Of a stretch of 64,000 nt of DNA, positions 37,801 to 50,169 are shown one piece after another; the stretch's first letter is position 1, and each line of letters starts with the position of its first letter. The DNA is from Xylona heveae TC161. Its lineage: Eukaryota; Ascomycota; Xylonomycetes; Xylonales; Xylonaceae. Where the stretch lies: the NCBI RefSeq assembly GCF_001619985.1, contig NW_017264201.1, positions 434,001 through 498,000 on the forward strand. The letters run 5' to 3'. A program made the translations under genes and the position numbers. The notes beneath the pieces were generated by a model, which was not told the origin of the DNA, ran no database searches, and saw only the letters and a list, made by a program, of their open reading frames with translations.

Positions 37801-39121
37801 TCAAAGAATATTACACAATTCAATGTGCAAATCCCTGCCAAACGGGAGACAATTTGACATTGTATGTGAGCCCAACAGAATGTTAAATCAGCTGCACCCA
37901 AGGTTGGCAGAATGATACTGGCTGAGAGCAACCCGTGGTCATTGCAGGCCGCCAAATTAGAAAATAATAGCAATTGTTCTAATTGACTGAATTTCGATTC
38001 GAGGGCGTGTACGAAAAGGCAACTTACGCTGCGGCAGAACGATGATCAGTCTTGAAGACTTCTGATTCGTGCTGAAGTTCATTCTCATCTGAATTTCGGC
38101 GCGATGCTGGAACAGACTTTGAGGGAAGTTTATTGGGCAAAATCGTTGAAGGGAAGCTGCTGACAAGTTCTGGCGGAGGTGAAGTAAGCTGTGAGCTCGA
38201 TCGAACTGACCGACTCGTCAACCCTGGCGGGGACGTGATGCTCGAGCTTGAAAGACGATTATGCCGCGGGAAGACCGTTGAGAAGATCGATTCCGGATAT
38301 TCTGGTGGCGTTGTAGGCTCACTTTGGTGGCCTGCAGAAGGATGTACCCTTTCAAGATCCTTCGCCATTTTTCGTATATCTTCTTCCTCACGCTTCTGTT
38401 GGAGGTCGATCAGGTGCATCTCTGCTTCGAATCGTCTCCTTTGCTCCTTTAGAAGCTCATACTCCATGCGTTTTTTCTCAAGCTAAAGTGTAATAAGGTC
38501 AGAAGATGGATTACTCGTGCGAAGAAAGGAAACCTCACAAGTTGAACTTTATGGAAAGTCTAGAGGATTTTAAGTCAATGAGCTGAATATAAAGTCTGGA
38601 AGCGAGGTGGTGAATCTATACATGGGGGCCAATAGTGAATGAAAATGTGATGGAAAGCAGGAGGAGGACGTCGGCTGAGGGGACGCAGCTGCAACAATCA
38701 AACTTACTGCCGAAGTTAAATCCAGTGATTCTGCGGTCTGCACCCTTTGATGTGAGAATGGAGAGGTAGACGGCATCTTTGCTGAGTCTGTCGTGAATCG
38801 ACGCTGCAAGCTGGAGCGAGCGTCCGCGGATGCGCGAGAAGGTCGTTGTAACGGATTGCTGCCCCCGCCATAGAGCGAATTGAACTGAGGAAAGGGAGAG
38901 CTATCATGGGGCGATTGAGGGCCGCGAAAGCGCATATCGTCAACTTTAAGGCCAGTTGTAAAAGACATTTCATCTGAGGATCCGAGCAGGCTGAAGCCAG
39001 GCGCAAGGCGTCTGTTGTTTGCTTCGTTCAGGTGGGTACTGCCGCTTTGAAGTGGGGTTGTACTGTACGTGAAGCTGAAGATAGATCCGGGAAACAAGTC
39101 TCTGGAAATCGATGCGACCAA
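34820..39121 (-). CDS. PUF4: Pumilio-family RNA-binding protein, Puf4 type
   Basis: Eleven exons: 39121-38708, 38482-38028, 37699-37447, 37392-36513, 36460-36287, 36241-36075, 36021-35908, 35851-35665, 35609-35506, 35450-35334 and 35278-34820. All phases close, giving 1107 residues. A Ser/Pro-rich N-terminus is followed by a charged coiled coil at about 139-185 (EKKRMEYELLKEQRRRFEAE), a long low-complexity region with NG-rich segments, and the PUF repeats at about 668-985. Repeat landmarks include KDQHGCRYLQKKLEE, DPFGNYLCQKLLE, NQHGTRALQKMIE, DLNGNHVIQKCL, THRHGCCVLQRC and DPFGNYVIQY. The H-x-H-GCCVLQRC form and repeat order match Puf4 rather than Puf3. Such proteins bind UGUA-type sites in mRNA 3' UTRs and control decay or translation in the cytoplasm. 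The N-terminal start is less certain than the rest; an upstream exon is possible. Confidence 0.88.
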
Positions 39122-41069
39122 GCAAAGCGGATATCGAATGCGAATCTAATAGGTAACGATAACTGCTTATAAATAATCATGAAAGTAAAGAGCAGATATG
39201 GCTGAAGCACAGCCCTCGGCGAGATACGATTTACCAGCAATCGAGTCTCCTGAGGACCAAGGAGCTCGTCAGAGCGGTAAGAACCGCCAAATGGGAACCA
39301 CCTCGCACGGACCGGGCTGTTCTCTTTCTCCGTAGCGAAGTCGAGAACTCAAAAATGACAAACGCCAAGAGGGCAAGAGATTCAACAATATACTGTTCAT
39401 CTACGCAGCAGAGGAAAGGACTGAATAGCACATTGTGGGCCTAACAGCCCGAACAGGGGAACGAATGGAAGTTCACAGTCGTTGGAGCGTTTGGCCAGCC
39501 GCCATAATTACGGGATAGTGGACGTGTCTCAGGTGCAGTCTCGGTAGGGGCAAAGTCAGACTAGGCGGCAAGGAACAGCCCATGCCAGCTTAGAATGACC
39601 CAAACTAGATGTAGGCAAAATGAGGGGTCCATCGGGATAATCTTGCAGGGTCCTGGAACGGATCATCAAACAATCACAATACATAATAACGATTGATGCC
39701 CTCTTTACTCCGCAATATATAAGCTCACAAGGGCACATTTATTCGACATGCATATCACTCACCGTACGCTCCATGACCAGATGCGACGCACTAAGTGAGT
39801 TTACTGAAATACGGATTGCAATCGAGGAATTCCATTCCACTGTTACCGGATCCTGGCGAATAGCTAGTGAATACATTCTCAATTCCCGAATGAAAACGCT
39901 ATATAGAATGAATCTTCCTATAACCATCAAAATTGGCCTACCTCTGTGCCGCTATCGCATTATGAACGCTCCAACTGATGCGTTGAACTAGGCTCCTTCT
40001 TTTGCATTTGATTGCTGTGTTTACTTAGTCAAATTGCGGCTCACAATTCAAATTGCTTAAGAAGATAAGCTGGGCAGATGGATGAAACGTATGCCTGTGC
40101 ACGTTCTTCAATGCAGAAATTTTGGAGGGTTTGTGAAGCTTTATTTGAACAGAAATGTCAAACTTCAATTGAAGTTTCATTACCTAAAATTTTGGATAAG
40201 GCACATGATGCCATCTTTCCGCTCCGGCTTGATTGTAGCTCTGGGAGGATGGAAGGGCGAATTTGCCAATAGTTGCTTGCTCCCGTTGTGCAAATCTTCT
40301 GATGACATTTGCCCCAATCGAATGAACCTGCATACAATCTGTAAGCGCATCATGATACTTCCAGTACAGAGGAATCCATCCCCGCCAGTGATCATTTCGC
40401 CCGTTAATCACCGCTTCAAGATTCATGGTCCGCTTGTGATTACTGTGGTACGGCGTGTTTTGATCAGCTATTTCTAAAGCAGAGTATTTTCAGTTGATGC
40501 ATTGATGGGTGTGTGAGGTTGCGTAGGTATATTCACAAATAAGGCAAACTTCAGAAACGGGGAAAATGATCTGGCTGAATTGTACAAAAGGGGTTCCACA
40601 GGATTTACGATCAAAACGTCAATCAGTTGAATTATAGTTAATTGCAAGACCGAGCCTAATAACTACCTTAGGTACCTCAATGAAGATACCTAAGGTACCG
40701 ACCTGCCTTCGAGCTTACCTTACCTACCGTAAGGTACAGTAGCGGAATACTTTCTCGACATCGCAATAGCTACAGACCTGCGTTGCCTGACAGAATACGA
40801 GTACCTCGTCTCGCTCGTCGAGGTGCGATAAGGTCATACCGAGTACGTATCTTCATTTTGTGGAATCCCGAGTCTTTACCTGATTCAGCTAGAAGCTAAT
40901 GAAAGTACTAACTAGAGGAGGAAAGGCCCACTTCTCGACTCTCCAAACACCTCAAACAATTTATCTGAATTATCATTTCTTGGTAGTGGCGTGAAGAGAA
41001 CGTGAGAAGAGCAGAGCTGGGTGGTCGTAAAGAAGCCATCATACAAGCTCACGAATCATAGATTGGCTC
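39122..41069. promoter_or_regulatory. 1.9-kb divergent intergenic region between PUF4 and RPC2
   Basis: It holds both promoters. Near RPC2 there is a cluster of palindromic words at 40665-40735: ACCTTAGGTACCT, TACCTAAGGTACCG and ACCTACCGTAAGGTA. A GC-containing stretch follows at 40745-40850. Short frames on both strands were examined; only the minus one at 40184-40473 is worth a tentative entry. Confidence 0.5.
40184..40473 (-). CDS. Possible 3' exon of an unidentified small gene
   Basis: A minus frame runs from a good acceptor (pyrimidine tract then TTTAG at 40474-40478) to a TAG or TAA-type stop at 40184. It contains an in-frame ATG at 40426 and a protein-like composition (GRNDHWRGWIPLYWKYHDAL). 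I recognise no family and found no convincing upstream exon, although an AT-rich intron-like stretch lies at 40475-40700. It may equally be chance, since plus-strand frames overlap the same bases. Confidence 0.22.
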
Positions 41070-44000
41070 ATGCCGCCACGAAGGAGACCTCCCGTGAGAA
41101 CGGACGCCGAGAGCGTTCCAAGAGGATCCTCAAAGGTGGGCAATTCTTTTTCCTTTTCATGCTATGTTTCCTGCTAAGCAGCTCAAGGCCAACGGCGCGG
41201 AATCTTTGAAAAATGCAACGTCCCATGCAAAGAAGTCACCAGGCGAAAAGTCCCCTGGAGCAAGGTCAGAGCCTACTGAAACATCTCCCAGGGCAGGTGC
41301 TGGTCGCGACGATGTAATTATCTGAAAACTCCTCACCGGATGATATTTGCAACCTCGAAAGGCTTATGCTGAATATACAGGATCTCGAAGCGTTATTCCA
41401 GACTCATTATGAAGGGAAGTCATTGACGGATCCGATAAGCACTGCAAAGGTATAGTTCAAAAAAAAACAAAAAAACAAAATTAGCCCCAGATATTTGGCT
41501 CTGACAGAGGTCGCTAGGACAAATGGAATCTTTTACCGGCCTTTCTCAAGGTGAAGGGCCTTGTAAAACAGCATATCGACTCCTTCAACTATTTCGTTGA
41601 GGTCGAATTGAAGAAAATTGTACAAGCCAACAAGAAGGTTTTGAGCGATGTGGAGCCTCAGTTCTATCTGAAGTGGGTTCTTGAAGAACATGTTACTTCG
41701 GTGATATTAACTGACCTTTTCCATCAAGGTATACCGATATTTGGGTTGGTTCTCCGGAGCGTCTCGATGCCGACGGCGAAGATCAGATTACGCCAAACGA
41801 GTGCAGATTACGGGACATGACATATGCAGCTCCCGTCTTTGTCGCGATCGAATATGTTCGAGGAAAGTCTGTGGTCAAACGGCCAAGAGTGCCAATAGGT
41901 CGGTTGCCGATTATGCTTCGAAGCTCAAAGTGTGTTTTGTCGAACAAGTCCGAAAGCGAGATGGCAATACTTAACGAATGTCCTTTGGATCCCGGCGGAT
42001 ACTTCATTGTGAATGGCACCGAAAAAGTTATCCTCGTTCAGGAACAACTGAGCAAGAATCGAGTAATTGTCGAGGCTGAACCCAAGAAGGGCATTGTGCA
42101 AGCTTCTGTTACCAGGTGAGTATATAATGCAATAACGAGAGGACGAATCAAAGTACTAATTGTACGTTAAGTTCTACCCATGAGCGCAAGTCTAAAAGTT
42201 ATGTGATTCTCAAAAAGGATCGAATATATTTGAGACACAACGTCTTGAATGAAGATGTCCCGATTGTCCTTGTTTTGAAGGCGATGGGGATCCAAAGTGA
42301 TCATGAAATCCTACTTCTCGTTGCCGGAATTGACAATGTCTACCAAGACGATTTTTCTGTCAACTTTGAAGAATGTGCCAAGCTTGGAGTCCATACCCAG
42401 CAGCAGGCTCTCGAATATCTCGGAGCTAGGATCAAGATTACAAGAAAGCCGATAGGCAGCGGAGCACTCAAACGTAATTATACGCAGGAAGCTCTTGAAG
42501 CCCTGGCTTCTGTCATCATCACTCATGTACCCGTCCGTGGACTTAATTTCAGACCTAAGGCATTGTATGTGGCATTCATGGTCAGAAGAGTGCTCATGAC
42601 TATGCACGATCCAAATATGGTGGACGATCGTGATTACGTGGGAAATAAGCGGCTCGAGCTGGCCGGACAGCTCCTGTCTCTTTTATTTGAAGACCTGTTC
42701 AAAAAGTTCAACCATGACCTGAAAATGAATATTGACAAGGTGCTCAAGAAGCCCAACAGAACTCAAGAGTTCGACGCTTTTGAGCACATGCAGGTCCATG
42801 GGAATTATATCACTCAAGGAATGAATCGAGCAATATCAACGGGTAATTGGAACCTCAAGCGATTCAAAATGGAGAGAGCTGGTGTCACGCATGTTTTAAG
42901 TCGTTTAAGTTACATCAGTGCTCTCGGCATGATGACTCGAATCTCTAGTCAGTTTGAGAAGACTCGAAAAGTCAGCGGGCCCCGAGCGCTCCAGCCGTCT
43001 CAATTCGGCATGTTGTGCCCTTCAGACACACCGGAAGGAGAGGCATGTGGTCTTGTCAAGAACCTCGCGCTGATGACACACATCACTACGGATGATGAAG
43101 AAGCCCCAGTTATCAAACTTGTCTTCGTACTCGGTGCTGAAGACATCGCCGCCATCAGTGGAAGAGTAGTCTATGGACAAGGCGCTTACATAATTTTCAT
43201 CAATGGAACCCCTATTGCATTGACAAGGCAGCCCAAGCAATTCTTAAATGGCTTCCGAAAGTTTCGACGGATGGGTCGTGTATCCGAATTCGTCAGTATA
43301 TACATCAATCACCATCATCATGCCGTTCACATTGCCACCGACGAGGGGAGAATTTGTCGGCCCCTTATAGTTGTCGAAAACGGTAAATCTCGAGTGACTG
43401 CTCGCCATCTCCAGGCTCTGCGCAAAGGCGAGTTACAGTTCGACGACTTTCTTTCTCGAGGACTTGTGGAGTATTTGGACGTCAACGAAGAAAACGATTC
43501 GAACATAGCGATTTACGAGAAGGATATCAATCCGTCCACGACTCACTTGGAAATCGAACCTTTCACGGTTCTCGGTGCCGTGGCTGGGCTCATTCCCTAC
43601 CCGCATCACAACCAATCTCCTCGGAATACCTACCAGTGTGCCATGGGTAAACAAGCAATAGGCGCGATCGCCCATAACCAATTCCTTCGAATTGATACAC
43701 TGCTTTATTTGATGGTATATCCTCAGAAGCCAATGGTGAAGACTCGGACCATTGAGCTTATCAAGTACGATAAGTTGCCTGCTGGGCAAAATGCAACAGT
43801 TGCCGTAATGAGCTATTCGGGGTATGATATTGAAGACGCGTTGGTTCTCAACAAAGCCTCTTGTGACCGCGGCTTTGGTCGATGCCAAGTGTTTCGAAAG
43901 TATGCCACTCAATTGAAAAAGTATCCGAATGGGACGATGGACCGTGTTGGTGATCGACACGAGGAGAACGGCGCCCCAATTAAAAAGCACGCGCTTCTCG

Positions 44001-44974
44001 ACACTGATGGGCTTGCTGCTGTGGGGGATAAAGTCAGTAGCGGAGAAGTATACATTATGAAACAGACGCCTCTCAACACGTCAGCATCGGGTTTGGGTTC
44101 CGATTATGGCACAAACGAGTACCGGGACACTCCAATGACGTATCGACTGCCCGATCCATCGTATGTTGATAAAGTTATGATTTCGCAGACTGAAGCAGAG
44201 GCAACACTCCTCAAAATCCAAACACGCCAGACACGACGCCCTGAGTTAGGAGACAAATTTTCGTCCCGCCATGGACAGAAAGGCGTTGTGGGCATCATCG
44301 CCGAACAAGCTGATATGCCCTTCAACGATCAAGGCATCGTTCCCGATATCATTATGAACCCTCATGGATTTCCATCGCGAATGACCGTTGGCAAAATGCT
44401 CGAGCTGGTATCGGGTAAAGCTGGAGTTTTGTCGGGAAATTTGCAGTATGGAACTGCCTTCGGCGGAAGCAAGGTCGAAGATATGGGCAACATCCTTATC
44501 AACAAAGGCTTCAGTTACTCTGGAAAGGATTATTTGACTAGCGGGATTACTGGAGAGGCTCTTCCTGCTTATGTCTTTTTTGGTCCTATTTATTACCAGA
44601 AGCTCAAGCACATGGTGCAAGACAAGATGCATTCTAGGTCTCGTGGACCTCGAGCTATCCTAACCCGTCAACCAACGGAGGGTCGTTCCCGAGATGGTGG
44701 ACTTCGTCTTGGTGAAATGGAACGAGACTGTCTTATAGCCTATGGGGCATCTCAATTATTACTCGAGCGACTCATGCTCTCTAGCGATAAACATGAAGTT
44801 GACATCTGCGAGACTTGCGGGTTGATGGGATATCAGAATTGGTGTCAGAACTGTAAGAGCTCGAAGGCGGTTGTCAAGATGATGATTCCGTACGCCGCAA
44901 AACTACTTATTCAAGAATTATTGAGCATGAATGTCTTGGCAAGGCTGAAATTAGAGGACGAATTCCCGGCATAG
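41070..44974 (+). CDS. RPC2: DNA-directed RNA polymerase III subunit 2 (RPC128)
   Basis: Proposed exons: 41070-41135, 41179-41264, 41362-41449, 41518-41672, 41729-42115 and 42172-44974, giving 1194 residues. From [17 protein letters not shown] onward this is a textbook second-largest RNA polymerase subunit of the Pol III class: [20 protein letters not shown], the fork and hybrid-binding regions, [11 protein letters not shown], the invariant [12 protein letters not shown] (about 953) and [13 protein letters not shown]. The C-terminal zinc ribbon CETC...CQNC lies at about 1138-1160. It builds the active-site cleft of Pol III, which transcribes tRNA and 5S genes. The first three exons are hard to define: the upstream frame hits a stop at 41323, and only an intron ending at 41361 restores phase. 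I chose the donor at 41265; the first intron is only 43 nt. The N-terminal about 80 residues should be treated as provisional. Confidence 0.93.
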
Positions 44975-45541
44975 GTCGCACATGCTTGGCACTGCTAAGA
45001 CATCACTCGTTTGGCTGAATTTCAATTTACTATTGGCATATTTGGGCGCATAGACGTTGGGACGGTGCATCAATTGTGGAGTTGGCGATTACTCTGATAT
45101 TTACAGACAAGGTCCTATTTTAGAGGTGGTAATGAAATGCATTTTAACTTTGGCTAAAAGCAAATTGTACTATCTGCGAGATCTTTAAATGTATGTGGAG
45201 GTGCAAAATTTAACAGCAAGCCCTTCGAAGACCCAACTGCTCTTAATCAGTCTCAAAATCCTACATATCAGATGAGAGCGGGAACATGATTTTGTAGTTC
45301 GCGCTCAAGCAATAGGACACTAGGCTTGTGACTTGAACGGTAAGATTACTGGGGGTAGTTTTCGACTCTATTCTACGAAGGTATGTGAGATTGAAATTTC
45401 TTGGAGCTTACTACATGCCAGAATCCACAAGCGCTGCAGTACCTCGGTACCTAGGGCGAGCGAGCAAGCTGTATCCGCTGCTTCGCAAACAGCCGCGCCA
45501 AAACAACATTCTCAGGCAACAACTTGCACTCTGCTGTAGAA
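44975..45541. other. Intergenic between RPC2 and ORC5
   Basis: 3' UTR of RPC2 and promoter of ORC5, same strand. A GTACCTCGGTACCTAGG segment at about 45439-45455 again carries the GGTACC motif. The frames at 45333-45539 and 45385-45726 are in other phases from ORC5 and have no domain. Confidence 0.5.
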
Positions 45542-47184
45542 ATGCAGAAGCCTCCAGTGCCGAAAGGAGACTCGCTGCAAGAATTGAACGGACGGTTTCC
45601 TTACCGCCATGTCCAAATACGCCAACTTGTCCATGTTCTGAACGTATGTCTTTAAACCTTTACCCTGCCGGGATAACCTCCGCTAAGTCTGGAAGCCAAG
45701 CCGTCCATCGCCCCCTGCCATTGTAGTCCATGGGCTTAATGCTACAGGGAAAAGTGTAATTGTTGGAACCATTACTGAGGCCTTCAATCTTTCTCATGCG
45801 GTTATACGAGCCCGAGAATGCATCACCACTCGGCACCTTCTCGAACGAATACTTGCAGAATCCTTAACCGCGATCCGCGCCGCGGAGCCCCAAAATTCCT
45901 GGAAAGGTAGTGCCTCTTGTGAAAATGTAGGGGCACTTTCAAATGCTTTGCAGGATTTATTAAGCGGCGTACCGAAATTTGTCCTCGTTCTGGACGACAT
46001 TGACCGCCAACGAGAAATACCGCCTACTCTTTCTCCTGCGCTTGCACGACTTGGCGAAGTAGTACGGCTCCTCCTCAAATGAAAACCAGGGGAGAGAGAC
46101 TGAATGACCTCTTTAGATTCCCAATTTGACCGTCTTGTTCATTATGACATCGCCCCGAGCACACATGCTTCGTACCGCTGGGACGCCTCACATATACTTC
46201 TCACCGTATACGAAAGACCAGTCTTTAGCCATCCTTTCAATATCGCCTCGATCAATATTTGAAGCGAAAGAGGCGTCTCCTGACCCTGACTATACGGAGG
46301 AGCAGCAAATAGAAGACTCTGCCTGGATCTGGTCCAGATTTTGCGGTGTGGTTTGGGATAGTATCGGGAAAGGCGCGGCACGAGATATTATAAGCTTGAG
46401 AGACGCGGCGGACAAGCTATGGCCCTCTTTTGTCGAGCCAATTGCGGAAGGGACCTATGGAACAAGGGACTTCTCAAAGCTGATGATTGCCAAACGGGCA
46501 TTGTTTCAGAGTGATGCAATGCTTACAGAGAGCGTGACGTCTGAGAACATTGCAGAGCTAAGGAGAGACACATTGAAAAGTAAGATGATGCTATTAGAAG
46601 ATTTGAAATACGGCATTGACATTCAGAGCAGATACGCATGAACTACCACTGTTCTCCAAGTTCCTTCTTTGCGCTTCCTATCTGGCATCTTTCAATCCTT
46701 CCAGACAAGACCCCATACACTTTATGAAAGCGACAGAAAAGAAAAGGCGGAGGAAGAGTACTGTTGGGACGAGTGCAAGAGCCACTAAGCACCGCAAGGT
46801 ACGTAAATGCCATTTACTTCATGGCACGAGTTTTTCTAGCCAATTGCTCACCCCCTTCAAGATCCAGCGGCGGCTACTTGGCCCTCAAGCTTTCGTTCTG
46901 GAGCGCATGCTGGCTATTTTCCAGGCTATTTGCCCACGATCATTGGCATCGTCTGCAGACCTCCTTACACAGGTATATTGTAGCATCGTGTTCTAAAAGC
47001 GAAACCTCTTAACGCGTATCAACAGGTTGCCACACTCTCCTCGCTCCGTCTTATCATTCGAGCTTCTGGCACTGCTGATGCCCTGGAGCCGCAGACGAAA
47101 TGGCGTGTGAATGTAGGATGGGACTACATTCTTCAATTGGCTCGAAGTGTCGATTTCGAAATTGAGGATCATCTAGCCGAATAA
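45542..47184 (+). CDS. ORC5: Origin recognition complex subunit 5
   Basis: Six exons: 45542-45643, 45696-46061, 46117-46579, 46629-46798, 46862-46972 and 47026-47184, giving 456 residues with all phases closed. An N-terminal FPYRHVQIRQLVHVL segment precedes the Walker A box GLNATGKS (about 47-54) and Walker B FVLVLDDID (about 129-137), followed by the sensor strand LTVLFIMTSP. The C-terminal part includes ELPLFSKFLLCASYLASFNP, a Lys/Arg-rich linker (KKRRRK) and RRLLGPQAFVLERMLAIF, which are typical of fungal Orc5. It is an AAA+ subunit of the six-protein complex that marks replication origins and loads MCM helicases. Introns are 48-63 nt. Retaining the 49-nt intron at 46580-46628 would end the protein early at 46641. 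Confidence 0.92.
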
Positions 47185-47314
47185 ATGCTCGTAGTGATGT
47201 TCCGCTCAGTTTGTTGTCTTGACTGAGCCTCCATCATAAACTCAACATGATTCATCCCCTGATCTATTTCAGAAGTCAGTTGGCTGGATGAATCTGTTCA
47301 GCTCCTAAAGTGCC
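47185..47314. other. Short convergent 3' spacer between ORC5 and WD40 gene
   Basis: Only 130 bp separate the two stop codons, so the transcripts probably overlap at their 3' ends. No hairpin terminator is expected or seen. Confidence 0.6.
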
Positions 47315-49359
47315 TCAACGGAGAGCACAGGGACTTTCTTTTCTCCACGTCAAATTTTCTATGGCGGCGCCTGAGCTTATTGCCAAATCGTTTGGTTCGA
47401 ATGGATGCTTTGGAACTTCTGAGAATTTCACACACTTGGGAAAGTCTTCGAAGCATTTGGAAAGGGCCAGCACGCTGATCTTTTCTGCGGTATGGAGAGA
47501 GAATAATTGCACTCGGCGATCATCTCTTGCTACATTCTCCCGTTAAGGTCAATGGCCTGCCCTTTGCTTTCAAGATATTCTTATTACATTGACTTACCCG
47601 CGGCTATCAATCCAGTTTCAATATCTACATCAAAGCCAAGGCCAAGTCGGAACTCGTTTGCATGGGCATACTCCATAACTGTTTGAGACGAGGCCTGTTG
47701 CCGTCCTCTGAAAGCCTTATCAGGTTGGTGGTAGCGGAGATCGTACATGGATAACTGAATTGTTCAGAACTTAGTTAGACAGCGAATAGAATAAAGAAAC
47801 GAAAGAAAATAAGGATACACGCGTTTCAGGAAATAGATGCGGAGAGGGGATCGTGTCAGAACGACAAGGACATCTTCGGTCTGGGCTTACGCTATTCTTT
47901 AGGCCACAGACGAGTATGCGGCAGTCATCCACCTGCTTGATGCCGGTCACTGCGCTTCGATGCCTGAGCCTCAGAGATTTGCCAGAGCTACGCTGGTCGT
48001 ACAGTCTGACGCTGTTGTCTCTTAGCCCTGCTGCAATAGTTGAAGCTGAGAGGAATTCTAAAGCAAAAACGTCGGTTGGATAATGTATGGTCTTGAGTTC
48101 GGTCCAATTGCTAAGTGACTCCTGCAGGAGATTGATCCCGCTGCTTGTACCGATTGCAATATTGCCATCGGTCTTGGAGGGCGCAGAAGTCCAGATAGAA
48201 GTTTGCCCTGGAGGTTTTAATAGCACGTGAGCTCCTACATCTAACAGACTACCATCAAAGCATGAAGGGTCAACGAGTTTCGCCAAGTGCACAGTTGATT
48301 GCGTCGTTCCGCCTAGCGTTGTTGACATCAACGTCCTGGTTTTTCCGATGTTTACAGAAGTTATCTTTCCAAGTCAATTTTGCGAGGATCTATGGATCAG
48401 AAACAGAATGAAGATTTCGTACCTCAGATGCACTCGGTGGAGTTATCAAATGCCAACCGCGGATCTTTGAGTATTCAGGCTCACCATTTGATGACCATTT
48501 TGGAGCGATTGACCTAGATCGTATAAGCATATTGATTTTTTGACATGATTGAATCCATACATGTACTTGGAAACCCCTGAGTGAATAGTACCTGAGATGG
48601 GAAGCTTGTTAGTGCTTGCCCATACTGAAAAGCCGAGAATAGAGAATTCAAAACATTCATGCGCCAAGGCTGATTGGCGTCCCCTATAACTTGGGAATAA
48701 CATGCTGGGATTTGTTTGACTCAAACGGACTTACTGAAGAATAACCCGCCGGTCTCTGGATCCCTGGCGAACTGCCCAATCTTCTCTCCTCGAGGATCGG
48801 AACTAGAGATGAGACGTTCTGAGGACAAGCCGGTTGCATAAGTCTTCGCCAGTGCCGCAGGTCGCAATTCCTGCCCATGCTCGCGCGGAAGGGAAAGAGC
48901 GCCGGCCAAGGGATGATTTAGAATTCTGGAACGAGTGATGCGCATTTTCAGCCGGGCCTCATCCCGCTCATCTCTTTTCCGTTTCTTATAAACAAAAGGG
49001 GAAAGTCCCGCCACGTCAATAAAAATGCACCAAACGATGAAAAGAAGATCTAGATTTTCGTGTACATGGACGGCAATGTATCGTTGAGTGATCTGACAAG
49101 GGAACAGCAGGTGAGAGATAGTGACTTACTCGCTCTAGATATTGGACTTTTGAGACGTTTTGCCTTGAATATTGTGACGCTGGCGCAGCATGATTTGGAA
49201 GGATTTTGAAATATTTCCTTTTCTCCGGATCTGATACACATGGACGGTACAATAGTCAGAAAAAAGATCCACGCGTATTATAGGTGGATTAAAGATTCCC
49301 GGGCAAAGCAAGAAAAAGTATCCCGTACCAAAATAATAACCCGGAATTCTTTTCTCCAT
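47315..49359 (-). CDS. WD40-repeat protein, DCAF4 (CUL4-DDB1 receptor)-like
   Basis: Proposed exons: 49359-49329, 49230-49130, 48984-48735, 48669-48567, 48513-48423, 48364-47891, 47754-47598 and 47529-47315, giving 473 residues. The N-terminus MEKRIPGYYF joined to DPEKRKYFKILPNH is the signature that opens DCAF4/WDR21 proteins. WD-type blades follow, for example VFALEFLSASTIAAGLRDNS ending VRLYDQR, SAVTGIKQVDDCRILVCG and DDRRVQLFSLHTAEK. Members of this family are thought to be substrate receptors of CUL4-DDB1 ubiquitin ligases; the LYDQR box resembles a DDB1-binding WDxR motif. The first three and last three exons are well supported. The junctions at 48734/48669 and 48566/48513 were chosen by phase among several candidate sites and may be wrong. 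The 47755-47890 intron is longer than usual (136 nt). Confidence 0.68.
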
Positions 49360-50169
49360 GTTGTATGGCAAGGTGTTTCTGGCACTTCACAAAATTCTCA
49401 TAATTGCAACCGATTCTCATACAAGGATCCGAAGAAGCTTTGGAGAGGCGTCGCTGAATTGGGTTCGATATTGGTCCTGGCCAATTGCTCGAATCACCGC
49501 AGCGGTGTTTAAAGGATTCGAATGGGAATCGAAATAAAAAGAGACGAAAAATCCTTTTTACGCTTTTCAGACACCTCAAATTTCTACCCGACGACCCTAC
49601 AAAAAGATCAATTCTAAAAAACCGATCAACGCAGTTCGCTTTCAACGAGACCCTATGACGCCAGGAACGTCAGTTGGGAAAGTACGCGCTAAAGCGGAGC
49701 GCGGTCGCTTGCACAGCGCGGCGAATTTCACGAAACATCCTGAGGACTGACTAAGCTTGGCTTGTACTGAGCTGAAAGCTCGAGCACGAATCTCACCATT
49801 CAACTTTACAGTACTGTTTGAACAACCAATAACGCATCCTTTGACGTACCAGTAGCCTGCTATTTCCTGTAGCTACATAGGGGCTTAAAATGGGATAAAA
49901 GCAAGTCACAATCAGGTATTTGCTGAGGAAGACCATATTGATTTACTGCTATTTTGGACTATGCACATCGTAACCGTGCAACCACGTCGAAGGGGATGGT
50001 ATTAAAAAAGGGAATAATAAAATAAACAATGAAAAGAGTGGGAATCAGGGGCAAAAATTAAAAAAAAAAGTTCAGAAAACCAACCCCCACTGCTGTACAG
50101 GAGTATGAACCGGCAACCGTCTCGCAAAGCCATCTAGGCATGCTTTGGTCCCTAATACAAACATCCTTC
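49360..50169. other. Intergenic between PMA1 3' end and WD40 gene promoter
   Basis: About 810 bp. The part near 49360-49750 is the WD40 gene promoter, with GCGC-rich words at 49685-49725. The part near 50000-50169 is PMA1 3' UTR with A-rich runs at 50004-50070. The 118-codon minus frame at 49289-49645 overlaps the first WD40 exon in another phase and is not considered coding. Confidence 0.5.

Noticed and set aside
40082-40477. 131-codon plus frame upstream of RPC2
   Set aside because: Composition is not protein-like and a competing minus frame covers the same bases; no family recognised.
43433-43990. 185-codon minus frame inside RPC2
   Set aside because: Antisense shadow of the RNA polymerase exon.
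48446-48724. Single 92-codon minus frame treated as one exon of the WD40 gene
   Set aside because: Its phase does not join to both neighbours; the two-exon solution used (48669-48567 and 48513-48423) closes the frame.
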